Assembly: GCF_023264675.1 (NCBI RefSeq)
Contig: NZ_JAHFVG010000021.1
Coordinates: forward strand, 1 to 64,000
Source: Rhodococcus sp. (in: high G+C Gram-positive bacteria)
GTDB lineage: Bacteria > Actinomycetota > Actinomycetes > Mycobacteriales > Mycobacteriaceae
DNA length: 64,000 bases
Direction of reading: 5' to 3'
This document shows, in pieces, positions 35,119 through 43,174 of the stretch; positions within the stretch are counted from its first letter, which is position 1; every line of letters begins with the position of its first letter. The notes beneath the pieces are model-generated. The model saw only the letters and a list, made by a program, of their open reading frames with translations, was not told the DNA's origin and ran no database searches. The position numbers and the translations under genes were made by a program.

Positions 35119-36132
35119 TCAGCCGCCCGATCGACTGTCCGAGACAGCCTGGGAGACCAGCTCGGCCGCCTCGGCCGCTGTCGCGGCGAACCGTACGTTG
35201 TCGAACCGGTTCAGGTACGCGGTGTAGATCTCGGATACCTTCTTGTTCGCGTTGTCCAGCGCAACGACGCGTTTACCCATCATGGCGGCCAGCACGGCGG
35301 CGTGCAGCCGGTCCGTCAGAACGACCGATCCCTTGTTCAGGATGCGTTGAGCAATAAGGAGATTCAGCGCCACAGCTCTCGGATACGACCGTGCAAGGGC
35401 TGGATAGAGCAACCGGGTGGCCTTGGGAAAGTTGTACGCAATTCTCGTCGGAAACGTAATCGTGTTCCACCGGGCCAGGTCGGTGCCATGGACGCCCCAG
35501 TCGTACTGGACCGACGAAAAGCGAATGTCGACGGCTCCGTGATCGACTCGTTCGGAGTCCGCGCGGAAGAGTTTGACGACGTCTACTTCCGAACCGTCGG
35601 GGCTGTCGGCGATGTCTGCGCCGAATGCCATGTCGGGGCAGTATTCGACGTGATTGTTCGAGAAGTTCGCGAGTGCGATCTCGTACGAACGCTTTTCGCG
35701 CAGCATCAAGGTGAGATTCGGGTGCCTGGCATAGATCGATGCAGTCTTGGCGAGGGCATCGGGATCGGAGTAGTCGATGCCCTGGGGAAGGCCGACTATC
35801 TTGTTGTTCGGGAACCGAGCGACGATCTTCTCCCGAAACGTTTGATGCGACGTCCAGCGATCACCGAAGTTTCCTCCGCCCTGCAGCAAGATCGTCCGAT
35901 CGCCTACCCGTTTCGCGAGCAAGGCATCGGAATGCGTGTGCAGATCGGATACGTAGTCGACTCGAACCTGTAGTTGGTCGAGGTAGGCGACTTGGCCGGC
36001 GTAGATGAGCGAGTCCCCGGCATTGTCGTAGCTGGGAAAATCCAGAAGCGCGACCCGATCCCCGGGCGCGGTGTGAGCGCCCAACGCCGCGAGTGTCTCG
36101 TGTCGAATCGAGTCGAGTGCCTGCCGCATCAT
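35119..36132 (-). CDS. Polysaccharide pyruvyl transferase family protein
   Basis: 337 residues from ATG 36132. Family blocks are ALLDFPSYDNAGDSLIYAGQ at the N-terminus, LLQGGGNFGDRW, VGLPQGIDYSD and VLTDRLHAAVLAAMMGKRVVALDN near the end. Members move pyruvate from PEP onto sugars of exopolysaccharides or cell-wall glycans. The start overlaps the stop of the upstream glycosyltransferase (ATGA), so the two act in one glycan pathway. An alternative ATG lies one codon downstream. Confidence 0.9.
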   Translation of the reverse strand: MMRQALDSIRHETLAALGAHTAPGDRVALLDFPSYDNAGDSLIYAGQVAYLDQLQVRVDYVSDLHTHSDALLAKRVGDRTILLQGGGNFGDRWTSHQTFREKIVARFPNNKIVGLPQGIDYSDPDALAKTASIYARHPNLTLMLREKRSYEIALANFSNNHVEYCPDMAFGADIADSPDGSEVDVVKLFRADSERVDHGAVDIRFSSVQYDWGVHGTDLARWNTITFPTRIAYNFPKATRLLYPALARSYPRAVALNLLIAQRILNKGSVVLTDRLHAAVLAAMMGKRVVALDNANKKVSEIYTAYLNRFDNVRFAATAAEAAELVSQAVSDSRSGG

Positions 36133-37052
36133 GAGGCGGCGCTGCCGGACGATGTGTCGATCCTCGACCGCCGAGGATCGATAAAACGAAGGCGCATTGT
36201 CAGCGCGCCGTAGTGCAGGCCGACGGTGTGCGCCCACAGGCCGGTCGGCGGTGGGTTCAGCCATCGCGGGAACCACGGATTTCGCACGGTCGCGAGATAC
36301 GCAATTGTCGCAATGTGCGCTGGAATCTGTAGAAGCGGGGACGGATCACTGCAGCCGAGGGCGCTGTGCTTCCGCGTCACCAGGCACGCTGTCGCGCCGT
36401 AGTTGCGACCCTGTCGGAACGATGCGCGCAGGGACGGTCTGATGCGGTACGCGACAACGGCATCCGGTACATGACCCAAGGTCATTCCCGCCTGCTGGAT
36501 TCGCCACGAATAGTCGACGTCCTCGCCGCCCCCGACGAGTTTCTCGTCGAAATATCCGACCCTGTCCACGACCCGGCGCCAGAACGCAAAATTGTTGCCG
36601 TGTGCCCAGGGGAGGTAGAAGGATTCGAAGCGTTGCTCGGGTCGTGGGACGGTTCGCCACAATGCAACGGTGCTCGAATTGAGCGTATGTACTTCGATCG
36701 AACCGCCGACTGCGTCGAAGTTTTCGGCTTCGCGTGTCAGCGCAGTGAGCCAGCACGGATGCACAGCGTCGTCGTGATCGGTCAACGCGAGAAACTCACC
36801 TCGCGCACCATCGATGCCCACGTTTCGGGCGTGCGAAACGCCCCTTGTTGCGGAAGCGTCGACCCAGCGCAAGGGAAAGGCGTATGCCTTGTGGCTCAGA
36901 CTTTCACGAGTCCCGTCAGTGGAACCGTTGTCGCTGACGATCACCTCGAATTCACCCGAATAGTCCTGAGCCGCCAATGCATCGAGTTGCACGTCGAGGT
37001 GAGGTCGACCGTTGTGCACCGGAATGATGACTGAAACAAGACTGATCGTCAT
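36129..37052 (-). CDS. Glycosyltransferase family 2
   Basis: 307 residues from ATG 37052. The GT-A nucleotide-sugar fold is clear: VSVIIPVHNGRPHL, VIVSDNGSTDGT, ARNVGIDGARGEFLALTDHDD (metal-binding region) and GGGEDVDYSWRIQQAG. A C-terminal hydrophobic part may touch the membrane. The sugar donor and acceptor are unknown. It is coupled to the pyruvyl transferase, which suggests addition of a pyruvylated sugar to a surface glycan. Local GC is lower than in the flanking housekeeping genes. Confidence 0.9.
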   Translation of the reverse strand: MTISLVSVIIPVHNGRPHLDVQLDALAAQDYSGEFEVIVSDNGSTDGTRESLSHKAYAFPLRWVDASATRGVSHARNVGIDGARGEFLALTDHDDAVHPCWLTALTREAENFDAVGGSIEVHTLNSSTVALWRTVPRPEQRFESFYLPWAHGNNFAFWRRVVDRVGYFDEKLVGGGEDVDYSWRIQQAGMTLGHVPDAVVAYRIRPSLRASFRQGRNYGATACLVTRKHSALGCSDPSPLLQIPAHIATIAYLATVRNPWFPRWLNPPPTGLWAHTVGLHYGALTMRLRFIDPRRSRIDTSSGSAAS

Positions 37053-37374
37053 GTTTTCGAACTTTACTCCAGAGAAACTCCGTTTTACCAGCGGTTGACT
37101 CGTCAGCCTCTGGTCCTCCAGGGCGTAAAGTTCTACGTATCCCGCATGCTCGTGCACGAGTTGAATTCGTAGGATTGCTCACTTCATCGCGAGAGTTGTT
37201 CCAACGTAGCGGAATAGCAGGGGACCGGGCGGATCGGTGATGCGGCTTCTCTTTGTAAGTCCGAAAGATCTCCGCGCGTGGAGGATTCGGCGGCGGTGAA
37301 GTTACCGATAGGTATTCATTCAATTGGATGGATCTACCTGTCGGGCGTCCGTCAGCGTGACCGCTGCGTGCGTA
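37053..37374. other. Gene-free stretch upstream of the glycosyltransferase
   Basis: 322 bp without a convincing gene. It holds a perfect 12-bp palindrome CTCGTGCACGAG at 37149-37160 and AT-rich sequence near 37230-37330. Read on the minus strand, TTCAAC and GGATAC 17 bases apart overlap the palindrome and might be the promoter of the glycosyltransferase pair. Confidence 0.4.
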
Positions 37375-37590
37375 TTACGCCGCGGCGTATCGCAAAAGCC
37401 GTCGATAGACGGGCGTACCCACTTCGATTGCCACTGACTGGGTAAGCGCTCGATGGAGGCGCGCGCGGTACTCCTTCGCGCTGAGACCGAAACAGACGAA
37501 AATTTCTGATGCGTCTGCGCCGCCGTATGGTTCCCACTTGCAGGCGAACGCCAGGATTGCATCATCCTGAAACGGTGTCGAATTGGGCAT
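37375..37590 (-). CDS. Small conserved-type protein, DUF3263-like
   Basis: 71 residues with DDAILAFACKWEPYGGADASEIFVCFGLSAKEYRARLHRAL. The pattern of a short helix, a Trp, PYGG and a helix-turn-helix-like segment resembles DUF3263 proteins of actinobacteria. Function is unknown; the composition suggests a small DNA- or protein-binding module. It starts four bases after the stop of the upstream membrane gene, forming a two-gene operon. Confidence 0.6.
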   Translation of the reverse strand: MPNSTPFQDDAILAFACKWEPYGGADASEIFVCFGLSAKEYRARLHRALTQSVAIEVGTPVYRRLLRYAAA

Positions 37591-37594
37591 CGGA

Positions 37595-37837
37595 CTATCC
37601 CTGGTCTCGAAATGCTTTGGGCGCGAATGATTGTGGTGTTCCGAGGAGCGCGAACGACAACCCCACGACGGCTATCGCCGCGGCGCCGCCCAGCAGGCCC
37701 AGGCGAACCTGGTCGACTATCAGGCCGATAGTGAAGAAGCCTCCGAGGATGGTGCTGACGCCTGCGGTGGTGGCCACGATGACAGCTATTCGGAATTGCG
37801 GTGGCGCTGAACGCGGCGTTCTGGGTATCGATATCAC
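37595..37837 (-). CDS. Small two-helix membrane protein
   Basis: 80 residues from GTG 37837, chosen because GGAG lies seven bases upstream. Two transmembrane helices are visible (IAVIVATTAGVSTILGGFFTIGLI and LGLLGGAAAIAVVGLSFALL) with basic N- and C-terminal tails. I do not recognise a family. It lies directly upstream of the DUF3263-like gene and is probably cotranscribed with it. Confidence 0.6.
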   Translation of the reverse strand: MISIPRTPRSAPPQFRIAVIVATTAGVSTILGGFFTIGLIVDQVRLGLLGGAAAIAVVGLSFALLGTPQSFAPKAFRDQG

Positions 37838-37960
37838 GAGGTTGCTCCAAACTCTGCGAAGTAGTTCGCTCAAGTAACGGAATCTAGCAACGCTCGGTAG
37901 CTTCAGCAACTTCTCAGCTATCTCGTCATCTGCAATTCATCGGGTGTTCATGCTCTTCTC

Positions 37961-39133
37961 TCAGCGATTGGCGGCGAGCACGGCCGCAAGCCCCTCTTGC
38001 AGGTCGTTCACGAAGTACGACGGGTTTTCCAGTGACGGGAAGTGTCCCCCGGTTTCCGGTGATCGCCATCGCACGATCTGTCGGTATCGCTCCTGCGCCC
38101 AGGGGCGGGGGCACTTGCCGATATCGCGGGGATACATGGTGATTGCCGCCGGGACCTCGACCCGGAGTTCGGGGTCGAGTGAGTGGTGGCTCTCGTAGTA
38201 GATGCGCGCCGAGGATGCGCCGGTCCGCGTCAGCCAGTAGAGCGTCACGTTGTCGAGAATACGGTCTCTCGACATCGTCTCGAACGGGCTGTCCTCGGTG
38301 TCGGTCCACTCGGCGAACTTGTCGAGGATCCAAGCAAGAAGGCCTACCGGAGAATCGACCAGCGAGTATCCGATTGTCTGCGGCCTGGTTGCCTGCTGTT
38401 TCGCGTATGCGATGCGATTGTGCTCGAAATCGTTTGTCTCAGTCACCCATTGGCGCTCCTTCGTAGTCAGGCCCTCGGTCGAGAGCCTCGGCGGCGCTTC
38501 CGTGAACGTCGTGTGAATGCCGAGAACGCGGTCCGGGAACCGTCCGCCGAGGATAGTGGTGACGACGCCTCCCCAGTCCCCGCCGTGAGCCAGAAATTTG
38601 TCGTACCCGAGCCGTGCCATCAATTCCGTCCATGCGGCCGCGGTCTTTTCGGGTCCCCACCCGGTAGCGGCAGGTTTGTCGCTGTAACCGAACCCCGGCA
38701 GCGACGGGGCCACGACGTGGAAGGCCGGCGCTCCAGCATCGCTGGGATCTGCCAGTTGGTCCACGACGTCGACGAATTCGGCAATGCTGCCCGGCCAACC
38801 ATGGGTGATGATCAGCGGAGTGGCATCGGCGCGCGCGGAACGGCGGTGCAGGAAGTGAATTCCCAGGCCGTCGATGGTCGTGCGGTACTGGCCGATTCGA
38901 TTCAGGGCCGCTTCGAACGCCCGCCAGTCGTACTCGTTCTGCCAGTAGTCCACGAGGTCGATCATGTCTGCGAGAGGAACTCCCTGGTCCCAACGTCGAG
39001 GGTCGGGACTTGCCCGGTAGACCGTTTCGGTTTCCGGTAGACGCACGGCAGTCAGTCGGGCACGTAGGTCGTCGAGGTCCGCGTCTGCAGCGCGAGATTC
39101 GAATGGGTGGACGTCGTCGATCGTGGGTTGCAC
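37961..39133 (-). CDS. Epoxide hydrolase (EHN-domain alpha/beta hydrolase)
   Basis: 390 residues from GTG 39133, with AGGAG five bases upstream. The N-terminal EHN cap (PFESRAADADLDDLRARLTAVRLPE, WRAFEAALNRIGQYRTTIDGLGIHFLH) precedes the hydrolase fold: ITHGWPGS (HGXP oxyanion loop), LAHGGDWGG with the nucleophilic Asp, and GGHFPSLE with the catalytic His. It resembles juvenile-hormone/microsomal-type epoxide hydrolases. It is divergent from the CGNR regulator and shares its operator region. Confidence 0.93.
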   Translation of the reverse strand: MQPTIDDVHPFESRAADADLDDLRARLTAVRLPETETVYRASPDPRRWDQGVPLADMIDLVDYWQNEYDWRAFEAALNRIGQYRTTIDGLGIHFLHRRSARADATPLIITHGWPGSIAEFVDVVDQLADPSDAGAPAFHVVAPSLPGFGYSDKPAATGWGPEKTAAAWTELMARLGYDKFLAHGGDWGGVVTTILGGRFPDRVLGIHTTFTEAPPRLSTEGLTTKERQWVTETNDFEHNRIAYAKQQATRPQTIGYSLVDSPVGLLAWILDKFAEWTDTEDSPFETMSRDRILDNVTLYWLTRTGASSARIYYESHHSLDPELRVEVPAAITMYPRDIGKCPRPWAQERYRQIVRWRSPETGGHFPSLENPSYFVNDLQEGLAAVLAANR

Positions 39134-39171
39134 GAGGTCTCCTGGTGTAGGTTCATCCGGCTGACGAGTAC

Positions 39172-39232
39172 GAACCGGCTAAGCCGGTTCTATCAGCTCG
39201 ACCGTTGGTGCCGCAACCGCCTAAGCTGGTTC
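39172..39232. promoter_or_regulatory. Paired palindromic operators between epoxide hydrolase and CGNR regulator
   Basis: A perfect 19-bp palindrome, GAACCGGCTAAGCCGGTTC, occupies 39172-39190. A second copy with three changes, CAACCGCCTAAGCTGGTTC, lies at 39214-39232, ending one base before the CGNR ATG. The centres are 42 bp apart, four helical turns, so two dimers could bind the same DNA face. Position makes autorepression and control of the epoxide hydrolase the likely roles. Confidence 0.72.
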
Positions 39233-39233
39233 C

Positions 39234-39812
39234 ATGCCACCCGAGTTTCCGGATTTTCGCCTCGGCAGCGTGCTGGCCACCAGTTTCACTGCGACGCTGA
39301 CCGAGCGGCAGGGAGATGCCGTGGAACGCATTCCTGTGCCACGCAGGCTCCTGGACTGGCTCGCCGTGAACGGTCTCACCGCGGAGTCCTGCACCGACGC
39401 TCAACTCGCGCACGCTCGTGAACTGCGGGAGTCGATTCATGCCGCAGCGACGGCCGCTGCGGTCGACGCGGCTCTACCGCACGGCGCCGTGCGTGTCATC
39501 AACGAGCGCAGTTCTGGGGGTTCGGCCTCGGCCTTCCTGACTCCCGAGCGGACGAGGCGATGGGAACTCGGCGCGGCCGCCTCGGTGGAAGACGCGCTGG
39601 GCGTCGTTGCGGCCGATGCGATCGCCATCATCTCGGGGGAGCGGGACGGAAAGTTGGCGCTGTGCGCATCGCCGACCTGCCGGGCCGCGTTCTTCGACAC
39701 CAGTCAGAGTCGCAGCCGAAAGTGGTGCGACATGAACACCTGCGGGAACCGCCAGAAAAAGGCACGGTTCAACGCCGGTCAGCGTGCCAAACCCGGTCCG
39801 ACGCCCCGGTAG
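39234..39812 (+). CDS. CGNR zinc-finger regulator (ABATE domain)
   Basis: 192 residues. The N-terminal part (FRLGSVLATSFTATLTERQGDAVERI and the helical stretch after it) fits the ABATE/stress domain; the C-terminal CGNR finger has two cysteine pairs, LCASPTCRAAFFD and WCDMNTCGNRQKKARF, and ends basic. These are transcription factors of actinobacteria. Divergent from an epoxide hydrolase, with paired palindromes between, so it most likely represses that gene. Confidence 0.9.
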   Translation: MPPEFPDFRLGSVLATSFTATLTERQGDAVERIPVPRRLLDWLAVNGLTAESCTDAQLAHARELRESIHAAATAAAVDAALPHGAVRVINERSSGGSASAFLTPERTRRWELGAAASVEDALGVVAADAIAIISGERDGKLALCASPTCRAAFFDTSQSRSRKWCDMNTCGNRQKKARFNAGQRAKPGPTPR

Positions 39813-39814
39813 GC

Positions 39815-40000
39815 GCGCGAACGCACGTGCTTTTGCGTGGGCGGTGGGGGTTCGCGGGGTGGCTGGCGCGAACGCACGTGCTTTTGCGTGAGGGTGGGGG
39901 TTCGCGGGGTGGCTGGCGCGAACGCACGTGCTTTTGCGTGAGGGTGGGGGTTCGCGGGGTGGCTGGCGCGAACGCACGTGCTTGTGCGTGGGCGGTGGGA
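39815..40000. repeat. Four-copy tandem array of a 50-bp hairpin unit
   Basis: Units begin at 39815, 39866, 39916 and 39966 (period 51, 50, 50). Units 2 and 3 are identical over the whole period; 1 and 4 differ by a few bases. Each unit can fold twice: outer GCGAAC/GTTCGC and inner ACGCA/TGCGT around GCACGTGC-type sequence. The array fills the gap between the convergent CGNR and winged-helix genes and ends 15 bp before the latter's stop. Confidence 0.9.
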
Positions 40001-40015
40001 TCCAGCCAGGAAGTA

Positions 40016-41182
40016 CTACTTTCCCCGCAGTTGTTTCTCCAGCGGCGTCGGGAAGGTCGGGGTGATGCTTTTCCCGTCGAGCAGTTCGGTGATCCGCCCG
40101 GCCTCGGCTTCGACTTTCGCGGACACCGGGCGCCCGACTTTCTCGAGCAACTCGGTGACGACGGTTCCTTCGGGCGTCACAGCCCATCCGCCGACGATGC
40201 GGCCGTCGGACCAGATGGTCGGGCCGATGTTGCCGAAGGTGTCGAACAGTGGCGCTTTGTGGTCGCCGAGATACCAGTCGCGCTGCTTCCAGCCCATCGG
40301 CGTCGGATCGAGAGCCGGGAGGAGCATCACCCCCGAGTCGCCCTCCTGAAGTACCGTGTCCGCCAACATGATCCCGTCACCCATCTCCAACGAGGCGGCG
40401 ACGGTGTCGAGTCCGGCGAGTGCCCCGCGCGTCTGAGTTTTGTTCCATCCCGTCCACCATTGGAGATCCTCGAAGGTTGCGGGGCCGAACACCTCCAGCC
40501 ATCGTCGGGCAAGCTCTTGCCTACTCTCCTTCTCGTCGACCTCGGGAATCCCGCCGGGCCACCAGTTCTCGATCGGCGCCCACGCGTGGTGACGAGATGT
40601 CCACGCACCGCGAGGTTCGACACGCACCATCCGTCCTTCGGCTGCCATCATCGTCAAGACCTGCGACGTGACGTAGCGCTTGACGTCGTAGGACTTGTCG
40701 GTCGTCGGAAGCAGTGCGGTCTTCAGCAGCGGCACGGCCGCCGACAGCTCCGCGCCCGTCGCCGTCCCTGCTTGAAGGAGCGCGGACTCGGTTGCTGTCT
40801 CGACCGATGCGAGCCATTCCTCGACGTCGTCGATTTCGGGTTCGGTCGGTAGCGTCGTGACTTCCTTCATCAGCCGCGCCCGCATCGTCCGAGCGACACC
40901 GACGCTCGCCGCGGAATGAATCGTCGGTACGTCCTCGTGAGCGACGACGAACAATGTCCGTCGCATCGCCATGAGCCGCACCAGACTTCGGCGGTCGTAC
41001 ATCGCCTCCCGAACGTCCTCGATCGACAGAGATCGACCGCGGGCCAGTACCGAGAGATACACCGTCGCAGGATCTGTCGCATGCAGTACCAGCAGCGATG
41101 TCACGACTTCCTCGACAGAGCCCCGGTCGGCGAAGTGGCGCGCACTCAGGTGGGCGCGGCGCTGAGCATCGGTGATCTTCAC
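40016..41182 (-). CDS. Winged-helix DNA-binding protein (HTH_42, AlkZ/YcaQ-like)
   Basis: 388 residues from GTG 41182. The N-terminal LHATDPATVYLSVLAR and YDRRSLVRLMAMRRTLFVV and the C-terminal LLPALDPTPMGWKQRDWYL with GPTIWSDGRIVGGW are typical of the actinobacterial HTH_42 superfamily, which includes DNA glycosylases that unhook crosslinks or remove alkylpurines. Whether this member is a glycosylase or only binds DNA cannot be judged. The start is GTG because an overlapping ATG is out of frame. Confidence 0.82.
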   Translation of the reverse strand: MKITDAQRRAHLSARHFADRGSVEEVVTSLLVLHATDPATVYLSVLARGRSLSIEDVREAMYDRRSLVRLMAMRRTLFVVAHEDVPTIHSAASVGVARTMRARLMKEVTTLPTEPEIDDVEEWLASVETATESALLQAGTATGAELSAAVPLLKTALLPTTDKSYDVKRYVTSQVLTMMAAEGRMVRVEPRGAWTSRHHAWAPIENWWPGGIPEVDEKESRQELARRWLEVFGPATFEDLQWWTGWNKTQTRGALAGLDTVAASLEMGDGIMLADTVLQEGDSGVMLLPALDPTPMGWKQRDWYLGDHKAPLFDTFGNIGPTIWSDGRIVGGWAVTPEGTVVTELLEKVGRPVSAKVEAEAGRITELLDGKSITPTFPTPLEKQLRGK

Positions 41183-41246
41183 GCTGCCATTGTGCCCGGC
41201 GCGCGCGGTAATGTTCGATGTCCGAGCCGACGAGGGGGAACAAGAG

Positions 41247-41678
41247 ATGACGTGGTGGAACATCACCCTCATGGTGGTGTGTCTGGTCGTGTGTGGCCTG
41301 TTCGCTCTGTTCGGTGTTCTGGCGATTGCATCGGCGAAATCCTCGATCAAGGCGTACCGCGAAGACGAGCGGAACTGGAAGGCGTTCGGTTCTCGCGGGG
41401 TTGCCGCGGATGCTCGGATCGTGAGGCTCGGCCGACACCCGCAGAGGCTGACCAAGGCCGGGAACTATCGCAGCAATCAAGTCGCGGCCACCGATATCCG
41501 TATCGCCTACACGGCGGCGGACGGCATCTCGCACGAGGTCGACGTGCGCACCTTCGTCGATACGAGCCTGCTCGCGAACTTCACGCCCGGCACCGCGATC
41601 TCGATCGTCGTGTCCCCGGAGGATTCGATGCGCGTCGCCGTGGACCGAAATCGGACGCTGCTCGAAATCGAACGCTGA
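41247..41678 (+). CDS. Single-pass membrane protein, DUF3592-like
   Basis: 143 residues from ATG 41247. One N-terminal transmembrane helix (ITLMVVCLVVCGLFALFGVLAIA) leads to a soluble domain with AADARIVRLG, IRIAYTAADGISHEVDVRTFVD and FTPGTAISIVVSPEDSMRV. This resembles DUF3592 (variant strand pattern, V-Y-P-D-P motif altered to V-S-P-E-D). Function unknown. It is divergent from the winged-helix gene and 26 bp ahead of the AraC gene. Confidence 0.65.
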   Translation: MTWWNITLMVVCLVVCGLFALFGVLAIASAKSSIKAYREDERNWKAFGSRGVAADARIVRLGRHPQRLTKAGNYRSNQVAATDIRIAYTAADGISHEVDVRTFVDTSLLANFTPGTAISIVVSPEDSMRVAVDRNRTLLEIER

Positions 41679-41704
41679 TCTCGCACCCGGATACCATCGA
41701 GCCT

Positions 41705-42148
41705 GTGAGCAGCGAACCCGTCTCCGCAGAGCGGCGCAAAGACCTTGCGCGGCTGCGTCGCGTCCGAGACCGGATGGATCGCGACTACGCGCAGCCGCTC
41801 GATGTGGAGGCTCTTGCCCGAGGGATCAACGTCTCCGCCGGCTACCTCAGCCGTCAGTTCAAATTGGCGTACGGAGAATCGCCCTACTCCTATTTGATGA
41901 CCAGGCGCATCGAACGCGCGATGGCCCTGCTTCGGCGCGGCGACGTGAGTGTCACCGACGCCTGCTTCGAAGTCGGCTGCAGCTCACTCGGCACTTTCAG
42001 CACCCGGTTCACCGAGCTGGTCGGAATGCCGCCCAGCGCGTACAAGCGTCAGGCATCCGAGGAGGCCGCAGGGATTCCTTCGTGCGTAGCGAAGCAGGTG
42101 ACGCGCCCGATCCGGAATCGAGAAGCGACGCCGCAGCCGTCTCGCTGA
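41705..42148 (+). CDS. AraC-family regulator, DNA-binding domain only
   Basis: 147 residues from GTG 41705. Nearly the whole protein is the double helix-turn-helix domain: LDVEALARGINVSAGYLSRQFKLAYGESPYSYLMTRRIERAM and VSVTDACFEVGCSSLGTFSTRFTELVGMPPSAYKR. A short tail contains GIPSCVAKQVTRPIRN, seen in related actinobacterial regulators. There is no sensory domain, so it may respond by abundance. The nearby VOC gene at 46246 is a frequent partner of this type elsewhere but is not adjacent here. Confidence 0.85.
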   Translation: MSSEPVSAERRKDLARLRRVRDRMDRDYAQPLDVEALARGINVSAGYLSRQFKLAYGESPYSYLMTRRIERAMALLRRGDVSVTDACFEVGCSSLGTFSTRFTELVGMPPSAYKRQASEEAAGIPSCVAKQVTRPIRNREATPQPSR

Positions 42149-42178
42149 TCGCTCGATCCCCAGTTCTCCCTGGCGCTG

Positions 42179-43138
42179 TTACAGCTCGATCCCCGTCGCC
42201 TCGACCACTGCCGACCAGAGCCCGTCGCGAGCCTCGGCCGAGTCCTTGCGCCACGAGGGGTAGTGCGTCGGTCTGACGGCGCGGTCGTGCCATAACTTTC
42301 CGGTTGCGGTGAGGGCTTCATCGCCCGCCGCCAGCCAGACGATGGTGTCGGCGCCCTGGTCGGCCGTCCGCAGCACCGGCTTCATGACGCTGCCGAACAG
42401 GGGGATCGAATCGGTCACGCCCGGTGTTGCAGCCCACCCCGGGTGCATGCTGTGGACGACGGGATCGTTGTCCTCGACCAGATGCCCGGCCAGTTGCTCG
42501 GTCACCACCACCTGCATCCGCTTGGTCCGCGCGTAGGCCGTCAACCCCGAGTATCTGCCCGACGAGAATTCGACGTCGCTGGTCCGCAGCGGAACGGGGT
42601 ACATCCCGCCGCTCGAAACGAAGATCACCCGCGAGCCCGCATCGAACAGTTCCCGCACACCCACGGTGAGTGCGACCGGCCCGAGCACGTGCGTCGCAAA
42701 AGCAAGTTCGTGGCCCTGGGCGGACTCGCTGCGTTCGGGTGGCATGACGCCTGCGCAGTGCACCAGGGCATGAAGGCCGGTGAGTTCGGAGGTGAGGTCG
42801 GTGACGAGCCCGGCAACCGAGTCGAGATCACTCATATCGCATTCTCGTACGACGATGGTTGCCTCGCTCGCGACCTGCCGGATCTTCTCGGCGGACGTGT
42901 CCAACCTTTCGGCGGATCGCCCCACCAGGTGTACGCGTGCCCCGAGCTTGGCCAGTGACGTTGCGGCGGCAGCCCCGAGACCCGAGCTTCCGCCGGTCAC
43001 CACGATGTCGATCGGCTCGGGGAACGGTATGGGATCCGCGCCCCAGAATCTGCTGCGCAGCGCCGCACCGATGCGCGAGTAGCCGGGGAGGACTGTTCGA
43101 TCGAGAGCCGAATCGAGGACGCGCGTCGCAAAGGTCAT
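42179..43138 (-). CDS. SDR-family oxidoreductase (DHRS12-like)
   Basis: 319 residues from ATG 43138, with AAGGAG directly upstream. An unusual 40-residue leader (RVLDSALDRTVLPGYSRIGAAL) precedes the Rossmann fold: VVTGGSSGLG, HCAGVMP, the serine in VIFVSSGGMY and YARTK for YxxxK. The leader and C-terminal TADQGADTIVWLA match the DHRS12-type group, whose substrates are lipids or quinones by inference. Convergent with AraC (30 bp) and divergent from the amylosucrase gene (36 bp). Confidence 0.87.
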   Translation of the reverse strand: MTFATRVLDSALDRTVLPGYSRIGAALRSRFWGADPIPFPEPIDIVVTGGSSGLGAAAATSLAKLGARVHLVGRSAERLDTSAEKIRQVASEATIVVRECDMSDLDSVAGLVTDLTSELTGLHALVHCAGVMPPERSESAQGHELAFATHVLGPVALTVGVRELFDAGSRVIFVSSGGMYPVPLRTSDVEFSSGRYSGLTAYARTKRMQVVVTEQLAGHLVEDNDPVVHSMHPGWAATPGVTDSIPLFGSVMKPVLRTADQGADTIVWLAAGDEALTATGKLWHDRAVRPTHYPSWRKDSAEARDGLWSAVVEATGIEL

Positions 43139-43174
43139 GACTCCTTGGTACCCCAGAAGTGCCATGATGCTTCA

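Noticed and set aside
39815..40000. CRISPR array
   Set aside because: The 50-bp period is repeated in full, with no variable spacers, and no cas genes are present.
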